From Chaetoderma sp. LZ-2023a (taxonomy: Eukaryota > Mollusca > Caudofoveata > Chaetodermatida > Chaetodermatidae): DNA of 64,000 nucleotides. The stretch lies in the NCBI GenBank assembly GCA_034401795.1, contig CM067367.1, positions 35,502,880 to 35,566,879 on the forward strand, given 5' to 3'. Below are positions 1 to 11,620 of this stretch, piece after piece; the first letter of the stretch is position 1, and every line of letters starts with the position of its first letter. Under the pieces are notes generated by a model. The model did not search any database. It had not been told where the DNA came from and saw nothing but the letters and a program-made list of their open reading frames with translations. Made by a program: the position numbers and the translations under genes.

Positions 1-1750
1 GTTGTGGCGGTGCTGGTCATTCCGCACCATTTAAATTTGTGACATTGTCGGTGAGCACACGAGCAGTACGTCCATCATATGATGCTACCTCTAAATCGAG
101 GGAATACTGACTGTCGGATGAAGAAGACTGAAACTCGCAGTTGGTGAGTGCAGGCGTGGGTTCGCTTCTCATTTGAGCCCCACATCGGGCGCCACTTGTA
201 GCTTGTGGGGGTACATGCTAGTCCACCGATAGATATCTGCCCATCGCACCACAAGTGCACGATGACCATACTGGTTATCTGGGGATCCCGTATGATGTCT
301 CTCCGCGGTGTGCAAAGACCGACTTCTAGAGACGGTGGAACACTGATGTTCTAGTGGGGCCGTGCGACTATTGCCACCAGGATTGAACCACACGGTGTCG
401 TCCCAACTATTTGTGTCACCAGTGTGTCTATCCATACTAATTTAGAAAACGGAACAATTATAATAATATACTAGAAATATAAATAAGTACTATACAAACA
501 AGGTGAATCGTTTGACAGCAAATTGAGCACAATAATATACAATATAGAGCTAGCTGGTGTCCTTTCTACGTGGTGTCGCCGGCGGTACCACACAGATCCT
601 TGAATCCGCAGAGGTATCCCCGTAAGATAAGCGTCCACATAAGAGGTCACTGAGTAACTTAGTATAAGTTAATATACCCCTAACATACACAGAGAGAACA
701 ATGTTGCTGTGAGAGGAAAGTGCCTCATGCGGGCCTCCGTCACCGAATGCTTCATGATGGTGCGAGAGGAAGGTGCATCGCGCGGGCTTCCGTCACATTT
801 ATAACTATATGTTTTCGCAGTGCTTTCCTTCATTGATGGGGTTATCTAGCTAACAAGTATCCGAGGATATGGGGAAGATGTATGTAAATCAGCACTTTAG
901 CCATCACTGCTTGGAAACCTCGGATAGTTTCCCAGGGTCGGATCAGATCAACGTGCTGATGCGACGTCCAAACAATTATAAAGCCATATGGCCGGTGGAT
1001 CATGGAAAGAGACAATAACTTGGTATATGCGGGGCCCTAGAGGTATTTGGCCAATTTTACAAAACCTTGCCAGAGTGCGGGGCTACATTATCGCAACAAC
1101 CAGAAAAGCGGTGTACACTATATGTCTCCTAACGAAGAGATTGTCCCTAACCACTTTAACCTATCCTATCGAGCTAAATAGTTAGGTCTAGTTGGCAACA
1201 TGCCGGGCTCAAACAATTAGAGCACGGTCAACGACCTCAATGTGAAATTGATGATGGTGGGAATAAGTTATACAGATATAGATGTTGCTGTATAGTATCT
1301 CCTAGCATACTGCAGTCTAAGTTTTCTATAATTAAACAGAACATATTAACTGGATGGTTATCTGCCATATATATAACTAACAGATGCACTGAACAATGAC
1401 GAATTATATAAGAGTTAATGCGGTAGTAAGTATCAGGTTGAACGACCTAAACGATGCGGTTAGTTAAAGCACCTACAGTAAATAAGGATAATATGAACAG
1501 TAATAAAGAAATTATAAATTGTAGTCCTAATACCGGGAAGGCACCTATTAGTCATCAGTACCAAATACAGAAATAATAATTAGATGTACAATAGTATAGT
1601 TACTTGAGTACCTACTAGTTATCGGTATGGAACAGGCTACTACGTTACTGAAATTGAGGCGCTAACATATTCATAGCGCGAGTTGACACGTTCTCTGGAG
1701 CTGGAGAGATTTCCGCAGGCGATTCCTGCAGCTGGTTTCCACAGGTTGGC
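1..1750 (-). repeat. Repeat X, copy 1 (inverted, internally deleted)
   Basis: Read on the minus strand, this block matches 5,880-6,656 and then 10,600-12,240 of copy X3 in the same order. Stretches at 1,340-1,700 pair with 5,890-6,300, 1,005-1,225 with 6,430-6,650, 830-1,005 with 10,600-10,810, 660-825 with 11,560-11,750 and 340-640 with 11,775-12,050. Relative to X3 about 0.7 kb (10,830-11,560) is absent. The left edge lies at or beyond the window start. No protein domain was recognised. The family is not identified; identity is well below that of a recent duplicate. Confidence 0.75.
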
Positions 1751-1849
1751 CCCACAAGCTGACTCCTCCAGGCAGGGTAGCTACAGTACACACTCAGGAC
1801 AGTGAAACAGCACAGTACCCGTCCGGTTGGTCCGCGCTACACGAGTGCA

Positions 1850-2396
1850 TGCCTATAGTGTACAGAGTGGGGATTCGTAAAAACCTTTAATTATTCCGTT
1901 CTCGTTGTTCTTGGTAGCTTTCTTGAACTGTTAACCATTCTAAAATCGGCCCAGAAATGGTTGAGTTGTCCGCGAAAATCCCATTAAATTATCTTCAAAA
2001 TATTGCTCTTTACATCGTAATCGTGTGTATGCATAAATAGATCTAGAATGTTCTGGAACGTGATAAATACGTCACTTATCTAGCTGCATGGTGATTGGGT
2101 ACTGCTCGGCCGTTGATTACCTGAGGCCTCTGCCTCTGATGTCATGAGTAGGATAAAATGGGTGAAAAATCAAGAATCAGGAGCATCGCCGGTGTGGAAG
2201 CTGGCCCGCGCAGGACCTCAAGACCATCAGGAGGACAGATGTAACTGCTGACCTACAAGTGATTCTCACATCAACCGGTGTCTTAGGGATCCAAGCACAT
2301 CCGCGGTGGTAGGACGTCCTCGGCTTCCACCAGTTTTTGGACACCCCCGGATGGCCATTCGGGTGTAATAAACTAAATTTAAGGTTATACCTTCCG
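1850..2396 (+). repeat. LTR-like repeat, copy 1
   Basis: This segment matches 4,790-5,440 in the same orientation and order. It has the layout of a retroelement LTR: a TATA-like box at 2,152-2,159, a TCAG initiator-like site about 27 bases later (2,177-2,180) and an AATAAA polyadenylation signal at 2,367-2,372. The edges are approximate, and clean TG...CA ends could not be fixed. Its right edge abuts X copy 2. It is probably a fossil LTR or a solo LTR; no internal gag or pol remains were seen between the two repeats. The two copies differ enough to look old. Confidence 0.5.
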
Positions 2397-2398
2397 CA

Positions 2399-3565
2399 TC
2401 TAATTGTTTGAGCCCGGCATGTTACCGACTAAACCTTACTATTCAGCTCGATAGGATAGGTTAAAGTGGTTATGGACAATTTCTTCATTCGAGACATTTA
2501 GTGTACGCCTCTTTTCCGGTTGTTGCGGTAATGTATCCCTGCACTCCATCAAGGTTGTGTAAAATTGCCCAGTTACCTATAGGGCCTCATATACATTAAG
2601 TTATTGTCTCTTTCCACGATCCACCAGCCACATGGCTTATTAAATGTTTGGGGTTCCTATCAGCACGTTGATCGGATCCGACCCTGGGAAACTATCAGAG
2701 GTTTCTGAGCAGTCATGGTTAAACTGCTGATTTACATCTCCCACATATTTTCGGATACTTGTTAGCTAGATAACCCTGCCAATGAAGGAAGCACTGCGAA
2801 AACATATAGTTATAAATGTGAATTAGTTAGTTTACCGGCCCGCGGTGCACATTTTGGCATATTGGAACTTAACCCTAATGACAGGTCAACTGTTAGATCC
2901 ATAGCAGGTGGTGACGGACGAGATGCGGATCTCCATCCAATTCGCTGAAGTGTCTGGATGAAGCGTTGGAGCTCGTCACGCCCTCACGGGAAGGATGCTC
3001 ACGATGGATATCCGTCTCTCCACCCCACCATAAAGACATGTCAGGAATCAAAACTTGCTTGTGTGAAACGTAGCCGTTGTCCAGCTGATGTTTTATGTGG
3101 CTGCGGGGCAAGGTAGCCATATTTTCATCGAATTCGGATGCCTTGTGTCATAACATGTACGCATGATGTCCTTGGAGGTAGATGCTAATCCAGGCGACCT
3201 ACGGGAAGCAAAGGGTCTGCGCCCATTGGTCAACTGTATTTAAAGTTAGGTAGGAATCCCTGCCACTTGCAGCCAAAACTAGTTTCTGTTTCTAATAACT
3301 AAATGATAGGTTGGACGATAGCAGAAGTCTCACATAAATAAAGCGGCATCTACCAATACAGTATCTTTGGAACTACATAAGACGGTGACTTGGGAATTCT
3401 TCGGAAATCGGTCGTTGCATCTTCACGTAAACCAGTATGCATCAAACTAATTTTGGTTTCACTAGGATCTTCACTTAGCATTTTTCTGTTTAACAGAAGA
3501 GTGGCCCTTTTTGCAGCTCTTTTCCTCCGCTTCGGCCTTGAAGATGTACAAAGACAATGAATTTA
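2399..3565 (+). repeat. Repeat X, copy 2 (partial)
   Basis: Direct-orientation partner of 6,430-6,656 plus 10,600-11,550 in X3. It begins part-way into X, exactly where the LTR-like repeat ends, and lacks the first 0.55 kb of X. The most conserved parts are 2,420-2,800 and 3,420-3,540. A minus-strand open stretch at 2,893-3,120 corresponds in place to part of the X3 minus-strand frame. The function is unknown. Confidence 0.75.
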
Positions 3566-4789
3566 TTGCAAGATTCTTATACTTTCACATTAACTGGTAG
3601 GGCAGTAAGATCGAGTCCATGGTAAATCTTGCATATGATTGTGGTATGTTGTTCTGGCGACAGGTTTCAAATTTTGACTGGTGGGGTAGTACCACTGAAT
3701 CCATCTATGCGCGCATTTGCAGATTTAGGCAGGCACTCAAGTCCGGTACAGTGGGTGAGGTTGTGAGTGCAGATGTCAACCAGAGAATAATTACACGTAC
3801 ATGACTGGTGAAGACCAGAAGACCAGGGCTTTAGATTACCCCTTAGCCATGACATTACAAGTCATGCCCAAATGAAATCTGCCCATATTAGGGCTCACTC
3901 ATTCTATTTTTCTTATTATTTTTCTTCCCACCTTAGGATGATGAGACAGATTGTGGGTCAGCGAGAGCTGCCCGTACGGACCCGCCAAAACGGGCCATAT
4001 TTCACATATATAGTAATCTATATATACTAAAATTTAATCAGTATACACTATGTGCATCCATTTGTTTACCCGGGGTGCACTTTTAATTAATACTTACTGA
4101 AATATACTCATAAACAAGGAGTATAATATATAATTATCTATAGCATTGTCATTTCAGTAATTTTGGTACATTGGAGCTTGGGTGTTCTCTGAAGAGATAT
4201 AATTATTCGCATCCAAGAGAGCACCCATGCAAGCTATTGTTTGGATAGTTAGTGATCTAAATAATAATAAATTCTAACCCTTGCACGCCCCACGAAACCA
4301 ATAAATGAAAAAAAAGAAAAGAAAAAGACCTGTAAGAAATAATTAGAGGTTAAAAATTAAAAACTAAAGGTATGCTTCCCCGAGCCTCTTCAGCACCTCT
4401 ATGTGCTCTTTCCCTGAAAAATGCGTCTCATGCGTCACTACTCCCCTCAGGCCAGGCAGTTACCCGGGAAGTCTATAATTCCCGCCCAGTGTGCATCCGT
4501 GTGTCGATCCGTGTAGCGTGATCATTTGTCATGGGTGGCAAACTAGGAGGGGGTAGTGTGACACGGATTGAGCGGGTGGGTACTGGCCGTCCCAGCCAAG
4601 CTGGGTACGGGCCGCCCGTCCTGGACTCGTTCCCATAAGCATACGCCCCTGGGTAGAGCAATAAGAGCATATAAGCCTATATGAGAGGCATTTCGTCGTA
4701 AAAATGACTAAGTTCGTTAGAATGCATGGTGCGCATGCGCACGCTCAGACGCTTCATTAACGACGTGCGTGTCAAGAATAGAGGCGAGT
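3566..4789. other. No gene seen
   Basis: AT-rich sequence between X copy 2 and the second LTR-like repeat. Short open frames on both strands have no recognisable motif, and no tandem array or palindrome stands out. It could be unique sequence or an unrecognised mobile-element interior. Confidence 0.5.
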
Positions 4790-5440
4790 GTGTACTTCTA
4801 GTGTACCGAGTAGGTACTAGTAAATACCTTTAATTTGTGTATTTTTGTCGTTCTTGGTACCAATCAGGACCAGGATTTGACGAGCTTTTTAAAACTTCAC
4901 ACCATTTTATAATCGGTTCAGAAATGGCCGAGTTATCCTCAATTTTCCCCATCAAATTATGCTCAAAATATTTCTATAACGTCGTAATCGCGTATATATA
5001 CATATATAGCTAGATAAATAGTGATTTGTGTACACGTGACCTACTACGTCACTCTACATATATATACATAGAGTAATACACAGATAATTGCGTATACGTG
5101 CCAGCAATCTAGCGCGCTGATTGGTTGGCCCAGCGATCTACGCTTGATCCAGGCAACCAGCTCTGACGTCTCAGTGAGTATAAAAAGGGGGTGAAATCCA
5201 AAGATCAGGAGCATCGTCGGCGTGGAGGCCGAGAGTAGAGGACTGGCCCTAAGAGTGGGAACTTGACGAGTGGACCGGAACACCATTAGATAGATACATT
5301 ACATCATCTCGGTTCCGTGCGGCTTTCAGCTCAGCTCACTCCGGAAAGCAGTACTCGGCCACCCGCATCACCTAATTTTGGATGCTCCTGGATGGCCATC
5401 CCGGAGCAATAATAAACTAAAATCGTGGTTCCCGTTCACG
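4790..5440 (+). repeat. LTR-like repeat, copy 2, with pol II promoter signals
   Basis: Direct repeat of 1,850-2,396. It carries a clear TATAAAAA box at 5,179-5,186, an initiator-like TCAG at 5,205-5,208 (28 bases from the start of the TATA box) and AATAAA at 5,411-5,416, matching the order and spacing of the other copy. That promoter-to-polyA layout within about 240 bases is typical of an LTR. The two copies stand 2.4 kb apart and enclose X copy 2 plus unrecognised sequence, so they may be ends of a decayed or non-autonomous LTR element, or two separate solo LTRs. Confidence 0.55.
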
Positions 5441-5879
5441 AAGACGTATAAGCGGAACTTTCTGCGGGAGGGTCTTCAGACCCGTTATGTAGATTTCGAC
5501 ATAATGTAGAGCAGCGATGTTTCTTGGTGGATGACTCGCCGGATCCGCCGACCACGTGAAAGTGGAAATCAAATCACCGTACTGCATGTCATGCAGCTAA
5601 CTTTGTAACCTTTCAACTGCAGCCTAGTAAACTGTGCCTGGTGCGCCGCAAGAGCTATGTGATGTACCCCGCCCCGTATGCTTCAATATGTACATGCATA
5701 GTATTATTTTATATAGTAACCCTCTCTGTTAATGGGTTATGTTTAACTTTCACACTTCCGTCGCCGGACGGAGAGCTTTCTTCACACTGTTTAATTACTG
5801 ATCTAGTTATAGAGATGATCTAGTAGACATTACTTCATCACTTCTATTACCATCATGAGTTTGTACCGTATCATCCTGG
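5441..5879. other. No gene seen
   Basis: Between the second LTR-like repeat and X copy 3. The 60-residue open frame at 5,641-5,823 has no recognisable feature. Nothing else stands out. Confidence 0.5.
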
Positions 5880-6644
5880 AATCAGCATGCAGAGACCGAT
5901 CTGCGGAAACCAGCTGCAGGGATCTGCATGCGGAAACTTTCCATCCTCAAGAGAACGTGTCAACTCATGCTAGCTATATGTAGTACCTCAATTTCAGGAA
6001 ACATAATAACCTGTTCCATCCAAGTGAACTACTAGGTAATCAAATAGCTATACATATTATGTTTTATCGTCATAAATTTAAGTCCGTAAAGGGTACTGAT
6101 GACTAGAAGGTACCGCACTGGTCTTACGACCACAATTTATTATTTCTTTATTAAACTGTTTATATTATCCTTGCTTACTGCCGGTGCTTAACTAACCGCA
6201 ATGCATTAGGTTATTGACCTATATACACTTACTACCTCATTCAATCAAACTGTAAAAACTGTGATATTAATTATAATGGTTAGTTGTGTATATGGCAAGT
6301 AACCATCAGTTCATATGTTTTGTTTATTTATGTAAAATCTTTGGACCGCAGTACGCTAGGAAATACTATACAGCAACAATATATGCATCATTTACTCCCG
6401 TCACCAACAATTTTACACTGCGGTCTCTGACCGTGCTCTATCTGTTGAGACCGGCATGTTATCGACTAACCTTGACTATTCAGATCAGTAGGATAGGCTA
6501 AAAGTGGTCAGGGACAATTTCTTCGTTAGGAGACATATAGTGTACGCCTCTTTTCCGGCTGTCATGGTAATATAGCCCTGCACACTGGCAAGGTTGTGTA
6601 AAATTGGCCAAATACCTATAGGGCCTCATATTTATTATGTAATT

Positions 6645-6656
6645 GTCTCTTTCCAC
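6645..6656 (+). repeat. Target-site duplication, left copy
   Basis: GTCTCTTTCCAC lies immediately left of the LINE and is repeated exactly at 10,588-10,599. In X copy 2 the same site (near 2,610) is present once and uninterrupted, which confirms it as the insertion point. Confidence 0.9.
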
Positions 6657-9600
6657 CCCCTGTTTAAGACTATATGCTCGGCCTCAACGTGGCGCAGGGG
6701 TGTAACCCACTGGCTGTCAATCCAGACATTTGGAGGGGCTAACCAGAGCATTATGCACAACGCTAATGAAATGACACTTGGAGATCGAATCAACCGAAAT
6801 GGTGCTCGCCCTGTGAGGATCCGCCAGGCAGGTGCAGCACCGGGCTTCACGCCTCGAAGGAGCCCACCCTCAGCTACTGGAGGTCCCATCAACTCGTCTT
6901 GTGGAGCCAGGGGACGAGGATGGAGAGCTACTGGCCAACCGAAAGAGAAGACCAAACACAAAGAGAACCCCAGTATCAACATCATGCACTGGAACGCAGA
7001 AGGGGTTACCAACAGGAAATCAGAGCTCGAACAGTTCCTGTACGAAAACAACATTGATATCTGCTGCATCCAAGAGACACACCTGCAAGAAGGAAAACCA
7101 TTTAAGATCAGAGGGTACCAAATTTTCCTGTGTGATCGAAGAGGAAGAAAGAAAGGTGGGGTGATCACCTTGGTCCGAAACAGCGTGAATGCCAGCCAGA
7201 TCAAAACCTTTATGGAAGAGGCAGAATATATCAAGATCAAGGTAACAACCAGCAACTCTGTGATTGACATTGTCAATTATTACTGCCCTAATGACAAGAA
7301 TCTCTCACTTGACACAATCCAGGTCCCAGACTGCCACTTCCTCATTATGGGAGACTTTAATAGCCAGTCCCAGAGCTGGGGATACAGAACACTTGATAAA
7401 CGAGGAGAAGACAATGAAGCATGGCAAGATGAAAATCATCTTTTACTTGTCAACAATCCCCCAGATCAGCCTACCTTCTACTCGCGCCGGTGGTACTCGA
7501 CAACAACGCCGGACTTGGCATTTTGTACAGAAGACATTCACAGAAACCTCTGTAGAGTGGTCGGATCGCAGTTAGGAGGAAGCGACCACCGCCCAGTCCT
7601 CCTCTCTCTTTCTGGAAGTATTTCGACAAGTTCACCTCAACATCCAAGGTGGAACTACAAAAAGGCAAATTGGAGTCTGCTCGGCATTCGTTCCAATGAG
7701 CTTACCCAAAATATAGCAGTAGAAGGGAGAAACATCAACAATGTGGTCAAGGAATTTAATTCAAGTATCCTCAAGGCTGCCAACGAAGCGATTCCTCGAG
7801 GGTTCAGGAAAAACTACCGCCCCTACTGGACAACAGAACTGCAAGCAGCACATGATAAACTAGACAAGGCCAGAGAAGATGCAGAGGGTAATCCCTGTCA
7901 TGAAAACCACTTCACGCTACAACAAACTAAAGCCAGGTATCTAAAGACCAAGCTGGAGGCCAAAAGAAGAAGCTGGAGGGAAAAGACGGCAGGGTTTAAT
8001 TTAGAGAGAGACACCACAAAGCTATGGAGACTGACTAAAGCACTCAATGATGAGGGTGTCGGGGGAGAGAAGATTACTCTTGAAGAAGATGGACAAACAC
8101 TGTCAGGAAAGATGGCTGCAGATGCCTTTGCGAAGGCATATGCAAAAGAAAGCAACATTCCTATACCACGAACGCGTCAAAAAGAGGTTAGAAAAGAGCA
8201 AAAGGAAAGAACAGACACCAACACTCACGATGCAATGAAAGTTGACATTAGTTTAGCAGAACTGAAGAAGGCTATCGGCCAATTGAAGAAGAAGAAATCT
8301 CCCGGGCCAGATGGCATTACGAATGAAATGATCCAACACCTTGGTAATGCATCTCTCCGCAAGTTGCTAGACATCTTTAATCTCAGTTGGACCAATGGAG
8401 AGGTTCCTCAGTGCTGGAAGGAAGCCAGAATGACTCCTATTCTGAAAAAGGGAAGAATAAGACGAAAGTGCTGAGCTACCGTCCTATCAGTCTTACAAGC
8501 TGCATATGCAAGACCATGGAGCGCATCATCAACCAGCGGTTGCAGTGGTACCTGGAGTCAGAGAACATTATAGTTTCAGAGCAGGCCGGCTTCAGAAGAT
8601 ACAGGAGCACAGAAGATCAAACAACACATCTTGCACAGGTCATAGAGGACACTTTTCAAGCCAAGAAGGTGATGCTAGTTGCCTTTATCGATCTGCAGAA
8701 GGCATTTGACAAGGTGTGGAAGGATGGCCTCCTCGTGAAGCTCTGGCGCACAGGCATCGGTGGCAACATGTTCCGATGGACCAAGTCATACCTACACAAT
8801 CGCAGAGCTAGGGTGCTAGTGGATGGACAATCTGGACAGAATGTATTGCTGAGACAAGGGGTGTCACAAGGCGGAGTATTATCACCAACTCTGTTCATAA
8901 TCTTCATTAATGACATTGTAGCAGAGCTGCCCAATGGGATCCAAGCAGCCCTCTGTGCAGATGACCTCGTACTCTGGTGCACCGAGGAGTACACAACGAC
9001 TGCCACGTACAGAATGCAGCTCGCCTTGGACAGAATTACAGCTTGGGCCAATCGATGGTGTATTACCATCAACAAAGAAAAATCATCAGCCATGCTATTT
9101 TCACTGTCCACCAAAACCAAGGTTGGCAATCTGACACTGGGCGGTACTCCACTCGAGTATGAGGACCTGCAAACATACCTGGGAGTCACCTATGACAGAA
9201 GATTTACTTGGAAGGAGCACATCCAGAATGCAGAGGCAAAGGCCAGAAGAGAGCTAAACATCATGAAGTTGGCAGGAACAAAGTGGGGTGCCAATGAAAG
9301 GATACTCAAGACCATCTACCTAGGTGCCGTACGACCACACCTTGAGTATGGATCCAGCTCATGGATGACAGCAGCTAAATCTCATCAACGGAACCTCGAC
9401 AGAGTACAAAACCAGGCACTGCGCATCATCACTAGGGGAATGAGATCAACACCAATAGAAAAAATGGAGCAGACAGCAGGCATCCCCCACTTAGCAAAGG
9501 ATGGGAATGCAAAGCACTGATCCAAGCTGCAAAGTTCAAATCGTTCAACTACCACCCGATGAAGATCAGGCAAGCACAGCTGTCATCAGGAAGACTTAAA

Positions 9601-10587
9601 AGATCAAGTTTTGTGAAAGAGACAAAAGCACTTCAAAGGAAACACCAAGAAATGTTGCCAGCACAAATAGAAGACCCAAACCACACCCTTGATCCCCCAC
9701 CCTGCGAAAACAAACTAGAGAGCATAGATATTCGCACCACAGTACCTCATCTCACAACCAAAGATGAACACAGTGATGTGTGCAAGAAGGCCCTGACCCT
9801 AGCCATGCTGGAAGAAATGTACCCTCAGGAGACATGGATAAGGATCTACACAGATGGATCAGCCAAAGATGCAATTAGGAGCGGAGGTGCCGGACTGCAC
9901 ATACAGTATCCAAACGGACAACATGAGTCAGCTGCAATACCGACAGGCAAACACTGCACAAACTACAGAGCTGAAGTCGAAGCACTGGTTCATGCAACTA
10001 ATACCATCAGCAGAACAGCAGACCCTATTGCACAGATTGTCTTTTTATCTGATGCCCGCAAAGGTAAGCTGCCACAACTTGAAGAAGCACTACACACCAT
10101 CAAATGCTTTCGGATAGCATTGCAGTGGATCCCCTCACACTGTGGAGTCCAAGGAAATGAGGAAGCAGACGAGATGGCAAAGGTGGGTACAGAAGGGAAT
10201 CAGACAGAAAACATGGTTACCCAAACAGAGATGAAGACTATCATCAAGTCACTCTATAGAACACCTCAATCAGAAGATGCTTACCATCATCTCTCGAGGC
10301 CAGAGCAAGTGACCATTTTTCGTCTCAGAACTGGACATAACAGACTAAACCAACACATGTATAGGCGGTTCCACCTTATGACATCGCCCGCTTGTCCTTG
10401 TGGAGAAGCAGAACAGACCACAGAGCACATACTTCAATGTTGCAGTACGCATCAGCTGCTGAGAGAAGAGATCTGGCCTTTGTCAACCTCTTTTCTTGAA
10501 AAGCTGTATGACTGCAGAAAACCACAGATTTCATCTTGAGAACGGCTCTCCAAGTGTGATACCAGCGATCGAAAAGAAGAAGAAGAA
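6657..10587 (+). mobile_element. Non-LTR retrotransposon (LINE) with EN, RT and RNase H, I/Ingi/Nimb-like
   Basis: A LINE of about 3.93 kb inserted in repeat X and flanked by a perfect 12-bp target duplication. It has a short 5' leader, one endonuclease-RT-RNase H reading region and a 3' end of (GAA)n (about 10,573-10,587) instead of poly(A). The domain order EN, RT, RNase H and a C-terminal Cys/His cluster fits the I superfamily (I, Ingi, Nimb). There is no separate ORF1 with zinc knuckles, so this copy may be 5'-truncated or belong to a single-ORF clade. The coding region has two frameshifts, so the copy is not autonomous, but the intact target duplication and sparse damage point to a fairly recent insertion. 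Confidence 0.9.
6753..10539 (+). pseudogene. LINE polyprotein: AP-like endonuclease, reverse transcriptase, RNase H
   Basis: The likely start is the ATG at 6,753. The endonuclease (about 6,975-7,640) shows HWNAEG, QETHL, MGDFNSQ and SDHRPV. The RT (about 8,230-9,400) shows SPGPDGI, YRPISLTSC, DLQKAFDKVW, GVSQGGVLSP and the catalytic CADD box (first position C rather than F or Y). RNase H (about 9,836-10,185) shows YTDGSA, YRAEVEAL, FLSDARKG and WIPSHCGVQGNEEAD, so its D-E-D residues are present. A Cys/His cluster, CPCGEAEQTTEHILQCC, lies near 10,393-10,443. The reading frame shifts near 8,445, in an A/G-rich run before the YRPIS box, and again near 9,495, before the RNase H linker. There is one frame for EN, a second for RT and a third for RNase H. 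It would make the nicking and target-primed reverse transcription enzyme of the element; this copy cannot make a full-length product. Confidence 0.9.
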
Positions 10588-10599
10588 GTCTCTTTCCAC
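10588..10599 (+). repeat. Target-site duplication, right copy
   Basis: Exact second copy of GTCTCTTTCCAC directly after the (GAA)n tail of the LINE. Repeat X resumes here. Confidence 0.9.
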
Positions 10600-11035
10600 G
10601 ATCCACTCAGCCGCAAGGCTTCTTAATTGTTTGGATATCCCACCCGCACGTTGTACTGATCTGACTCTGGGAAACTATCAGAGGTTTTCAAGCAGTGATG
10701 GGCAAAGTGCTGGTTTACATACATCTCCCACTGTATCTTCGGATACTTAGTAGTTAGACATCTTTGCCAAGGAAGACACGCATTGCGAAAACATGTAGTT
10801 ATTAATTATTAATATGGTAGGATATATTATTTCTGGCCTGCAGTGCATATTGGTCATATTGGAACAAACACCTAATGGCAGGTCAATAGTTAAGTCTGTG
10901 GGATTGGTGACGGATGAGACACGCATCTCCACCCAACTCATTGCAGTGTCTAGGCAAGATCTTGGAATCTGCCACACCCTTATGGGAAGGACACTTGCGG
11001 TGAATATTCATCTCTATACCCCCACCGTAACGATG

Positions 11036-11620
11036 TCAGTCATTAAATTTGCTTGAGTAAAATGTAGCCATCGTCCAGTTATGTTTTATGTGGTTATGAA
11101 GCAGGGCATCTGGAATCTTACCCATTTCAGATGTGTTGTGGAATAACATGTACGCCACTGTCCATGGAGGTAGATGCTTTCTAAGGCGGGCTATGGGAAG
11201 CGGGGCATCTGCCCCCATTGGATAGCCATGTCTAATGATAGGTAGGAACCTCTGCCACTTGTGGTCTAACCTAATTTCCGTTTCTAAAGGGTAGGTTAGG
11301 AATGGCAGAAGGCCTGCATAAATAAAAGCGGCACCTACCAATGCAGCATCTTGGAATGACATAAGGCGGGGACTTGTGAATCCTCTGGGAATCCTCTGGG
11401 AGTCACTCGCCCCGTCTTGACGTAAACCAGTATGCATCACGTTAAGTATATTTTTCACTAGGATGGTCTTTTTCTCTTGCATTTTTGTTTGAACAAAAGA
11501 GTGGCCCTTTTTGCCAGCTCTTTTCCTCCGCTTCGGCATTGACGGCATTTTCCTGTGACGGAGGCCCACGCGAGGCACTTGCCTATCGCATAAGCGAAAT
11601 ATCCTGTGACGGAGGCCCAC
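11036..11620 (-). CDS. Unrecognised 194-codon open frame in repeat X
   Basis: A minus-strand open frame starting near a basic stretch (PKRRKRAGKKG), followed by a hydrophobic segment around AALVGAAFIYAGLLPFLTYP and a tryptophan/histidine-rich second half (HKWQRFLP, LPPWTVAYM, IKHNWTMATF). I recognise no family. The homologous part of X copy 2 (minus strand, about 2,890-3,530) retains related peptide stretches such as GKKGHS versus CKKGHS and has stops, so the frame could be a decayed coding region of the X element rather than chance. An RNA-binding or capsid-like role would be speculation. Confidence 0.25.
   Translation of the reverse strand: MGLRHRIFRLCDRQVPRVGLRHRKMPSMPKRRKRAGKKGHSFVQTKMQEKKTILVKNILNVMHTGLRQDGASDSQRIPRGFTSPRLMSFQDAALVGAAFIYAGLLPFLTYPLETEIRLDHKWQRFLPIIRHGYPMGADAPLPIARLRKHLPPWTVAYMLFHNTSEMGKIPDALLHNHIKHNWTMATFYSSKFND

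Noticed and set aside
6680-6740. tRNA-like phrase (GGCGCAGGGGTGTAACCC) at the LINE 5' end
   Set aside because: No full A and B boxes at proper spacing and no cloverleaf could be drawn; not enough for a tRNA or a SINE head.
6635-7276. 213-codon minus-strand frame
   Set aside because: Shadow of the LINE endonuclease coding strand; no domain of its own.
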